From Rhodocyclales bacterium (GTDB lineage Bacteria > Pseudomonadota > Gammaproteobacteria > Burkholderiales > Rhodocyclaceae), in contig PQAF01000036.1 of NCBI GenBank assembly GCA_003105015.1, positions 32,717 to 85,813 on the forward strand: a DNA stretch of 53,097 nucleotides, read 5' to 3'. Positions within the stretch are counted from its first letter, which is position 1, and each line of letters begins with the position of its first letter. Shown one piece after another: positions 26,004 through 32,581 of this stretch. Below the pieces are notes generated by a model. The model had not been told where the DNA came from. It did no database searches and saw nothing but the letters and a program-made list of their open reading frames with translations. Both the position numbers and the translations under genes were made by a program.

Positions 26004-27641
26004 TCAGTAGCGCACGAACTCGGCATCGGCCAGCGCCAGCCCCGCGGGGACCGCTTCCTCGCGCGCCCGCTTGGCGGCCTTGCGTGCGGGCTTGGCCGCC
26101 TGGCGCACCGTCCCAGGCGTGGCGGCCGCCTCGCCTTCGCCGAGGCGGAACATCGCCATCATCTGCTGCAACTGCTGGGCCTGGCTGCTCATCTCCTCGG
26201 CGGTGGCAGACAGCTCCTCGGAAGCCGAGGCGTTCTGCTGCGTCGTCTGGTTGAGCTGGCTCATCGCCGAGTTGATCTGGCCGGCGCTCTGCGACTGCTC
26301 TTCGGAAGCCGCCGTGATCTCCTGCACCAATTCAGCGGTACGGCGGATGTTCGGCACCATCTCCTGCAAGAGCTGGCCGGCCTTCTCGGCCGTCTTAACG
26401 CTGGTGCCTGCCAGTTCGCCGATCTCCTGTGAGGCGACTTGGCTGCGCTCGGCGAGCTTCCTCACCTCGGCGGCCACCACGGCGAAGCCCTTGCCGTGCT
26501 CGCCGGCGCGCGCCGCCTCGATTGCGGCGTTGAGCGCCAGCAGGTTGGTCTGGTAGGCGATGTCGTCGATGATGCCGATCTTGTCGGCGATCGACTTCAT
26601 GGCGTCCACCGTCGCCCGTACCGCCTCGCCGCCGTCGGCGGCATCCTTCGCCGCCTTGTTGGCGATGCCGTCGGTGACCTTGGCGTTTTCGGTGTTCTGG
26701 TTGATCGAGGCGCTCATCTCTTCGATCGAGGCGCTGGTCTCCTCCAGGCTCGCCGCCTGCTCGCTGGCTCCTTGCGAGAGGGACTGCGAGGTAGCGCTGA
26801 CCTGCTCGGATGCGGACGACAGTCCGTCTGCCGAGGAACGCACCTCACCGATGACCCTTGAGAGTTTCTCCACCATGCCGCGCATGGCGAATAGCAGACT
26901 CGACGTGTCGCTGGCCTTGGTGGCCACGACGACGGTCAGGTCGCCATCCGCCACCTTGCGGGCAACGTCCGCCGCGTAGTCGGGTTCGCCACCGAGCTGC
27001 TTGAGCAGGCCGCGCGTGATGAGAAAGCCGATGGCGATGCCCAGCAGTACGGCTGCAGCGCCTAGCGCAAGCATCAAGATGCGGGCAGCGGCGACGGTAT
27101 TCTCGGCTTCCACACCTGTCTCGCTCATCAGGTCGCCCTGGTACTTGATTAGCGCATTCACCCGCTTGCGGTACTCGGCAGCGGCAGGCTGAAACTCGAC
27201 GCCAAGATAGATTGCCGCCTCGTCGCGCTTGCCCTCTTCGACCAGCTTGATAAGCTGGTTCTGCACCGTGATGTAACGTTCGCGTGCTTCCAGGATTGCC
27301 TGAAACATCTCCTTGCCCTTGGGTTGAGCAAGCTTCGGCCTGAGGTTATCCCAAGCCTTGCCGATGTTATTGCGGCCTTCGATAACCCTCTCCTTGGCCT
27401 TCTGGGCGGCGTCGCGATCCTGGGATAAGGCTAAGTCTCGCGCCGCGATGCCAACCTCATTCACGCCGGCGAGGCCGTCCTGCAATAGGCCAACCTTCGG
27501 CCACTTGTCATGCACGATATCGCCCAGCGCATCGTTGATGTTCGCCAGCCGGTTGATGCCGACGACCGCCACCGCGATCAGCAGCAGCAGCACCACACCG
27601 AAGCCGAGCCCGAGCTTCACGCCTACTTTCATGTTTTTCAT
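26004..27641 (-). CDS. Chemoreceptor with four-helix-bundle sensor and C-terminal CheR-tethering pentapeptide
   Basis: This 545-residue MCP starts [20 protein letters not shown], with a four-helix-bundle periplasmic domain (about 30-190), a second membrane helix, HAMP and a signalling domain with tip [20 protein letters not shown]. After the methylation helix, a flexible Ala/Lys/Arg-rich linker of about 35 residues leads to the C-terminal EFVRY. That fits the published pattern x-[HFYW]-x-x-[HFYW] for CheR (and CheB) docking. The tip reads [20 protein letters not shown], unlike the EQGRG...[11 protein letters not shown] form of the other MCPs, suggesting a different signalling class. It lies between cheA and cheW. 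Confidence 0.93.
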   Translation of the reverse strand: MKNMKVGVKLGLGFGVVLLLLIAVAVVGINRLANINDALGDIVHDKWPKVGLLQDGLAGVNEVGIAARDLALSQDRDAAQKAKERVIEGRNNIGKAWDNLRPKLAQPKGKEMFQAILEARERYITVQNQLIKLVEEGKRDEAAIYLGVEFQPAAAEYRKRVNALIKYQGDLMSETGVEAENTVAAARILMLALGAAAVLLGIAIGFLITRGLLKQLGGEPDYAADVARKVADGDLTVVVATKASDTSSLLFAMRGMVEKLSRVIGEVRSSADGLSSASEQVSATSQSLSQGASEQAASLEETSASIEEMSASINQNTENAKVTDGIANKAAKDAADGGEAVRATVDAMKSIADKIGIIDDIAYQTNLLALNAAIEAARAGEHGKGFAVVAAEVRKLAERSQVASQEIGELAGTSVKTAEKAGQLLQEMVPNIRRTAELVQEITAASEEQSQSAGQINSAMSQLNQTTQQNASASEELSATAEEMSSQAQQLQQMMAMFRLGEGEAAATPGTVRQAAKPARKAAKRAREEAVPAGLALADAEFVRY

Positions 27642-27665
27642 TGCTGTCTCCTTTTCCCTGCCAAA

Positions 27666-29852
27666 TTACGATTGGGCGACGCGCTGCCGCGCCGCATTCC
27701 CGATTTGCACGCCCTCGCGGGCGGTCGCCAACTGAATCAACTGCGGCACGTCCAGGATCAGACCGACCTCGCCGCTGGCGAGGACGGTCGAGCCGGAAAT
27801 GCCGCGCAGTTTCTCGAAGAGCACGCCGAGCGGCTTAATCACCGTCTGGCACTCGCCCATCAGGCTGTCCACCGCCAGGCCGGCCTGCCGCCCGCCGTAC
27901 TGCACCACCACCACGTTCTGCCGCCGCGGCGCCGGATGCGGCACCTCGAACAGCTCGCGCAGGCGCAGGAATGGCAGCACCTGGCCGCGCAGGTTGAGAT
28001 AATCTCTATCCCCTGCCCCGTCGCCAGCTGGCAGTTCGATGCATTCGACCACCATCTCCAGCGGCAGGACGAAGCGCGCGCAGCCAACGCCGACCAGGAA
28101 GCCGTCGATGATCGCCAGGGTCAGCGGCAGGGTGAGACGCATACAGGTCCCCTCTCCGGCCTGGCTCTGTATCTCGATCGAGCCGCGCAGCGCCTCGATG
28201 CTGCTCTTGACGACGTCCATGCCGACGCCGCGTCCGGACAGGTTGGTCACCTTTTCCGCCGTGGAGAATCCCGGCTGCAGGATGAGTTGATAGACCTCGC
28301 CGTCTTCCAGCGACTGACTTTCCTGCACCAGCCCCTTCTCGATCGCCTTGCGCAGGATTCTTTCGCGGTCAAGGCCGCGGCCATCGTCGCGCACCTCGAT
28401 GACGATGCTGCCCGACTCGTGGCGGGCAGCCAGGCCGACGGTGCCGCGCGCCGGCTTGCCGCGGGCCAGGCGCTCCTCGGCCGTCTCCAGGCCGTGGTCC
28501 ATGGAGTTGCGCATGAGGTGCATGAGCGGGTCGCCGAGGCGTTCGACCATCGACTTGTCCAGCTCCGTCTCGGCGCCGCTGATTTTCAGTTCGATATCCT
28601 TGCCCAATTCGCGGCTGACGTCGCGCACGACGCGGGGGAAGCGATTGAACACCTCGCCGATCTGCACCATGCGCAGTCGCAACGCGGCATCGCGCACCTC
28701 TTCGACCAGCCGGTTCACCTGGGAGGCGGATTCCGCCAGCTCCCCGAGGCGTGAGCGGTTCGCCAACAACTGGGTGCCGGCGCCGGCGATGACCAACTCG
28801 CCGACCAGATCGATAAGACGATCAAGCTTGTCTGCCGGCACCTTGACGCTGCGCGACTCGGCAGCGCGCCTTTCCTCGCCGCGCTTCTGCTTGTCCAGCG
28901 CAGCCTCGACGACCTGCTCATGCACCGCGCCCGCATCCGTCAGAATCTCGCCAAGACGCCGTTCGGGCGCGTCCTGCGCCTGCGCGCGGAGGGCCTGTTC
29001 CAGCTCCCGCCGCGTCAGCGCACCACCGGCCACCAGTATCTCGCCCAACCGCGAAGATTCCTCGGGCAACTCGGCGATCAGGGCGATGTCGTCCTCGACC
29101 CGGGCATGCGGCGGCAGGATGCGGATCTGGGCATCGTCCTGTACGAACTCGAACACTGCCTCGATCTCCTGCCGGCTGGCCGCGCTCCTTAAGTCCAGTT
29201 CGAATCCGAGATGGCAGGCCTCGGGATCGAAATCCTCAATGGGCGGCAGTGCATCGCACAGCGTTTCGATATGCACGATGTCGCCGAGGGTGGTGAGATA
29301 GCGGATGAAGGCCAAGGGGTCCATGCCCATACGCAACACATCGGCGCCAAAGCGCAGCGAGAGGTGCCAGGTATCGGCGCCGCCAAGAGGGCCTCCGCCG
29401 GAGACCGCCAAGGCGGGCTCCGGCTCGGGCAGGAACTCCCCGGCCAGCGGGGTCTCGGCTGGCCGGGGCAGGAATGCCTCCAGACGAGCGACCAGTGCGT
29501 TGCCAAGCGCCTGCACGGCTTCCACGAGTGGGCTGTCGGATGCGGCAGCGGCTACCAGCGTACCGATGTGATCGCCGCTTTCCAGCAGCAGCCCCAATAG
29601 CCCATCGTCCGCCTCGAGCGCACCGCTGCGAAGCCGGTCGAGCACGCTCTCAACCACATGGGTGAATGAGACGATCTCCTCGAACCTGAACAGGCCCGCC
29701 GATCCCTTGATCGTATGGGCCGCCCTGAACAGTTCGTTGACCTCTTCCTCGTTCTGTGTGCCTATCTCGAAGGCCAGCAGGATTTGCTCCATTTGCCGGA
29801 GCAGTTCCTGGGCTTCCTCGAAGAAGGTGCCGCGCGCTTCATCGACGATCAT
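27666..29852 (-). CDS. cheA: CheA histidine kinase (second system) with MshEN-like motif pair
   Basis: CheA phosphorylates CheY and CheB under receptor control. The 728-residue protein has a P1/Hpt domain with phospho-His46 (AAHTIKGSAG), a P2-like region (about 160-250), then two 24-residue motifs at 268-291 and 299-322. Each fits R-L-G-x2-[LIV]-x3-G-x-[LIV]-x4-[LIV]-x3-L-x2-Q, the pattern of MshEN c-di-GMP-binding domains. P3 dimerisation (DKLDRLIDLVGELVIAGAGT), the P4 ATPase (MHLMRNSMDHGLE, GRGVGMDVVKSSIEALRG) and a P5 CheW-like regulatory domain follow. The MshEN assignment rests on motif reading only. It follows the STAS gene after 21 bases. Confidence 0.95.
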   Translation of the reverse strand: MIVDEARGTFFEEAQELLRQMEQILLAFEIGTQNEEEVNELFRAAHTIKGSAGLFRFEEIVSFTHVVESVLDRLRSGALEADDGLLGLLLESGDHIGTLVAAAASDSPLVEAVQALGNALVARLEAFLPRPAETPLAGEFLPEPEPALAVSGGGPLGGADTWHLSLRFGADVLRMGMDPLAFIRYLTTLGDIVHIETLCDALPPIEDFDPEACHLGFELDLRSAASRQEIEAVFEFVQDDAQIRILPPHARVEDDIALIAELPEESSRLGEILVAGGALTRRELEQALRAQAQDAPERRLGEILTDAGAVHEQVVEAALDKQKRGEERRAAESRSVKVPADKLDRLIDLVGELVIAGAGTQLLANRSRLGELAESASQVNRLVEEVRDAALRLRMVQIGEVFNRFPRVVRDVSRELGKDIELKISGAETELDKSMVERLGDPLMHLMRNSMDHGLETAEERLARGKPARGTVGLAARHESGSIVIEVRDDGRGLDRERILRKAIEKGLVQESQSLEDGEVYQLILQPGFSTAEKVTNLSGRGVGMDVVKSSIEALRGSIEIQSQAGEGTCMRLTLPLTLAIIDGFLVGVGCARFVLPLEMVVECIELPAGDGAGDRDYLNLRGQVLPFLRLRELFEVPHPAPRRQNVVVVQYGGRQAGLAVDSLMGECQTVIKPLGVLFEKLRGISGSTVLASGEVGLILDVPQLIQLATAREGVQIGNAARQRVAQS
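28887..29051 (-). other. Tandem MshEN-like motifs inside CheA
   Basis: This segment encodes CheA residues 268-322. Motif 1 reads RLGEILVAGGALTRRELEQ and ends ALRAQ; motif 2 begins RLGEILTDAGAVHEQVVEA and ends ALDKQ, with 7 residues between them. The Arg, Leu, Gly, Gly and Gln positions of the MshEN consensus are all present in both. Confidence 0.6.
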
Positions 29853-29873
29853 GGCGATTTCCTCCGGATTCGA

Positions 29874-30209
29874 TCAGGACTGCACTGACGACCGCTCATG
29901 CGGACAGATCACGACCGGATCGCCGAACTGCGCACCGAGGTTGCTCAGGTCAAGAATCTGCAGCACCGCCGGCGAGTGATTGACCAGCCGCAGCCTGGCA
30001 CCGCACTTGCGTTTGAGCTGCAGCATGAGCTGCAAGCCGGCCGTATCGATCTCACTCACGCCAGACAGGTCGATCTCGATCTCGTCGGTTCCGCCGGGCG
30101 GCAACGCCGTCAGGATTTCCTCGCGTACGGCGGCGGCCGTAGCGACTGTTAGCTCACTTTCAATGTGCAACCGACGGCCGGAGGGGGTTGTGTCAATGCG
30201 CAGGCTCAC
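29874..30209 (-). CDS. STAS-domain protein (anti-sigma-factor-antagonist type)
   Basis: This single STAS domain of 111 residues resembles SpoIIAA/RsbV. The phospho-acceptor loop reads IDLSGVSEIDTAGLQLMLQL; Thr takes the place usually held by Ser, and both occur in the family. It lies between cheY and cheA, so it probably works in the same pathway, for example in a partner-switch or as a scaffold. No RsbW-type kinase or PP2C phosphatase is in the window, so its partner is unknown. Confidence 0.88.
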   Translation of the reverse strand: MSLRIDTTPSGRRLHIESELTVATAAAVREEILTALPPGGTDEIEIDLSGVSEIDTAGLQLMLQLKRKCGARLRLVNHSPAVLQILDLSNLGAQFGDPVVICPHERSSVQS

Positions 30210-30219
30210 TGTGTTCCCC

Positions 30220-30585
30220 TTACATGATCAGTTTCGAGACGGCCGCCAACATCTGCTGCGGCTGGAATGGCTTGACGACCCAGGCCTTGGCGCCAGCGGC
30301 CTGCCCTTCCTGCTTTCTGTTCTCGCCCGATTCTGTCGTCAGCATGATGATCGGCGTGAACTTGTAGGTGGGGTGCTTCTTCACTTCCCTCACGAGGCTG
30401 ATGCCATCCATGTTCGGCATGTTCACGTCGGAAATGATCAGATGCACCTTCTTGCCGTCGAGTTTGATCAGGGCATCCTTGCCGTCGCAGGCCTCGATGA
30501 CATCGTAGCCGGCGCTTTGAAGGGTGAGGTTGACCACCTGCCGCAGCGAGGCGGAGTCGTCGACGATCAGTACGGTTTTGCCCAT
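30220..30585 (-). CDS. cheY: CheY-type single-domain response regulator (second system)
   Basis: This 121-residue receiver has no output domain. Acidic pocket and phospho-Asp lie in TVLIVDDSASLRQVVNLTLQ and HLIISDVNMPNMDG; the switch Thr is in IIMLTTES and the Lys in AWVVKPFQPQQML. It lies between the short MCP and the STAS gene. Being paired with the operon's own CheA, it is the likely target of that kinase. It is distinct from the flagellar-type CheY at 44.3 kb. Confidence 0.94.
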   Translation of the reverse strand: MGKTVLIVDDSASLRQVVNLTLQSAGYDVIEACDGKDALIKLDGKKVHLIISDVNMPNMDGISLVREVKKHPTYKFTPIIMLTTESGENRKQEGQAAGAKAWVVKPFQPQQMLAAVSKLIM

Positions 30586-30593
30586 GGCCGCTC

Positions 30594-31823
30594 CTAAAAG
30601 AAAGTGATTCCGTCGGTGCCGGGCTTCGCGGCGGCGTCGGGCTGCGCATCGCCCTGGTGCTCGTGCTGCTCCAGCGTCGTATATCCGGACTCGAGCCGGC
30701 GCAGCCAGCTGTCGATATCGAATGGCTGCGGCCGAGCCCCTTCCGAAATGTTGCGGACATCGGCGCTGATCTTCTCGTCAAGGCGCCCAATGTCATTTTC
30801 GATCAAAGCGAGTATCTGGCTGACGCGGTCCTGGAATTGCAGGTCGACGAGCACGCGGGAAACCTGCTCCCGGACGCCCTCGCTCTCCTGCTCCAACTGA
30901 CCCGCCGTGCCGGCAAGGACACCGACCGAATCGTTGAAACGGGCGATCACTCCGTGAATCACCGACTCCGCTTCGGCGACGACCTCGTCGTCCCTGACGG
31001 ACAGATCGTCGGCGCAAGCCAGGGTGCTGCCGATGGCGGCCGCGACCATCTCGACCTTCTGGCTGATCTGCTTGCCGGTCTCGCCGGATTGCGTGGACAG
31101 CTTGCGCACTTCGTCGGCCACGACGGCGAATCCGCGCCCCTGCTCGCCCGCGCGCGCCGCTTCGATGGCGGCGTTGAGCGCCAGCAGATTGGTCTGGCCG
31201 GCGATGCTGGCGACGTCGACGGCCATGCGCTTCAACTCGTCGGTAAAGGCCGCCAGGTTACGAATCTCGGCAAGCATTGAAACCTTTGCTTCGAGGACCG
31301 ACTTGAGCGAGGTCACCAGCGCGAGCAGTTCCTCACGCACGGCATCGATCATGCCTACCATGCCGGCCTCCTCCCCGCCGGCCAGGTTGCCGGCCGTGGA
31401 GCGAGAGGCGGCGACGGCGCACTCGATACGTCTGGATATCCCCTTGAACTCGCCTGCCAGTCCGCTAACCGCAACCTCGGTCTGCTGGCGGGAAATGACG
31501 ACGTGCCGTCTCCAGCGTGGAAAGACGCCGCTGCAGACTTCATGCAGGCTGACCAGGTAGGCGGCCAGTTCGGAGTCCTGACGGGCCACTTCCGTCGACC
31601 TGGCCTGCGCGACGGCAGCCGCCAGACGCGTCTGCTGGCGTTTGTAAAGAAACATGCCAGCAAGCACTCCGCCGGCAAGCAACAGAAAAGCGAAAAGGAG
31701 AGATGCGGTGCCGAACCCACCCATTACCGCCCCGAAGGCCGCACCGACCATAGCGATGCAGGTCGGTATCGACACTGTGGGCGACCCAGCGCTTGCCTGG
31801 GTCTCGGGTTCTGGGAGAGCCAT
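30594..31823 (-). CDS. Short MCP-like signalling protein with CheZ-like D-x3-Q motif
   Basis: From ATG 31823 the product is 409 residues. Two adjacent membrane helices (about 18-60) leave almost no periplasmic part, so it is a membrane-anchored signaller. The signalling tip [20 protein letters not shown] (209-228) is intact. Downstream, [20 protein letters not shown] carries FQD-x3-Q (D332, Q336), the same pattern as CheZ (AQDFQDLTGQ) where Asp and Gln dephosphorylate CheY. It ends GITFF, which does not fit the CheR pentapeptide because position two is not aromatic. It heads the operon, with cheY 8 bases downstream. Confidence 0.85.
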   Translation of the reverse strand: MALPEPETQASAGSPTVSIPTCIAMVGAAFGAVMGGFGTASLLFAFLLLAGGVLAGMFLYKRQQTRLAAAVAQARSTEVARQDSELAAYLVSLHEVCSGVFPRWRRHVVISRQQTEVAVSGLAGEFKGISRRIECAVAASRSTAGNLAGGEEAGMVGMIDAVREELLALVTSLKSVLEAKVSMLAEIRNLAAFTDELKRMAVDVASIAGQTNLLALNAAIEAARAGEQGRGFAVVADEVRKLSTQSGETGKQISQKVEMVAAAIGSTLACADDLSVRDDEVVAEAESVIHGVIARFNDSVGVLAGTAGQLEQESEGVREQVSRVLVDLQFQDRVSQILALIENDIGRLDEKISADVRNISEGARPQPFDIDSWLRRLESGYTTLEQHEHQGDAQPDAAAKPGTDGITFF

Positions 31824-31868
31824 GGACGAATCCTGTTTGACGGGCGACAGATGCACCCCTTGGATTCG

Positions 31869-31894
31869 CTTACGGCGGCAAGGGCGGGTCTTGA
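31869..31894 (-). promoter_or_regulatory. Candidate promoter of the second chemosensory operon
   Basis: On the minus strand TCAAGACC, a 10-base spacer and GCCGTAAG resemble a sigma-28 site with a spacer one base short. It lies about 45 bases upstream of the MCP ATG. Its upstream edge touches the 18-bp palindromic repeats, as expected for an activator-dependent promoter. Confidence 0.45.
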
Positions 31895-31945
31895 ATCCGG
31901 AGTATCCCGGATCGGGCGAAATATCCTATCCGGAATATCCCGGAT
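31895..31945. promoter_or_regulatory. Pair of 18-bp palindromic repeats, probable operator
   Basis: ATCCGGAGTATCCCGGAT (31895-31912) and ATCCGGAATATCCCGGAT (31928-31945) differ at one base. Each is an imperfect palindrome, and their centres are 33 bases apart, about three helical turns. They lie between the FixJ-type regulator gene and the MCP-cheY-cheA operon, directly upstream of the candidate promoter. Binding by that regulator is inferred. Confidence 0.65.
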
Positions 31946-31957
31946 AGATGGATGCTG

Positions 31958-32581
31958 CTACTGCGCCGTCCTTGGCCGGCTGTCGGCCACCAGCCTGACC
32001 AGTTCAGCGACCGACCGTACCTGCATCTTGCGCATGATGCTGGCACGATGGTCCTCGACAGTCTTAGAGCTGATGCCCAACTCGGCGGCGATGGCCTTGT
32101 TCATCCTGCCTTCGACGAGCAGCGCCAGCACTTCCCGTTCGCGCGGACTCAGGGTAGCCAGCCGCGCAGTTGCAATCTTGCGCAGCTCCTCCTCCTGGCG
32201 CAGATCGCGGCCGCGGGCGATCGCCTGCCCCACTCGCTCCAGCAGAGACTGGTTGTCGAAGGGCTTCTGCAGAAAGTCGACCGCGCCGCCGCGCATGGCT
32301 TCCACCGCCATCGGCACGTCGCCATGGCCGGTAATGAAGATTACCGGCGCGGTCAAACCCAGATCCGTCATGCGCGACTGGACTTCCAGCCCGCCGAGAC
32401 CCGGCAGGCGCACGTCCAGCACGACGCACGACGCCAGGCGGCAGTCCGGATCGTCGAGGAAGCCGCGCCCGGTGGCATGGCCACGTACCGCGACCCCCAG
32501 GGTTTCGATCAGCATGATCAGTGATTGCCTGACCACCGGGTCGTCCTCGACGACAAACACCAGCTCGCGCTTCGGCATCAT
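31958..32581 (-). CDS. FixJ/NarL-type response regulator with LuxR DNA-binding domain
   Basis: This is a two-component transcription factor, 207 residues from ATG 32581. The receiver has VVEDDPVVRQSLIMLIETLG and VVLDVRLPGLGGLEV (phospho-Asp), then VIFITGHGDVPMAVEAMRGG and FLQKPF, the FixJ pattern. The LuxR domain has LSPREREVLALLVEGRMNK and ELGISSKTVEDHRASIMRKM. Its start overlaps the upstream kinase stop (ATGA), making the kinase its probable partner. Two 18-bp palindromes lie 12 bases after its stop and are the obvious candidate target. Confidence 0.93.
   Translation of the reverse strand: MMPKRELVFVVEDDPVVRQSLIMLIETLGVAVRGHATGRGFLDDPDCRLASCVVLDVRLPGLGGLEVQSRMTDLGLTAPVIFITGHGDVPMAVEAMRGGAVDFLQKPFDNQSLLERVGQAIARGRDLRQEEELRKIATARLATLSPREREVLALLVEGRMNKAIAAELGISSKTVEDHRASIMRKMQVRSVAELVRLVADSRPRTAQ

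Noticed and set aside
30594..30611. CheR-type pentapeptide at the end of the short MCP (GITFF)
   Set aside because: The second position is Ile, not aromatic, so it does not fit x-[HFYW]-x-x-[HFYW].
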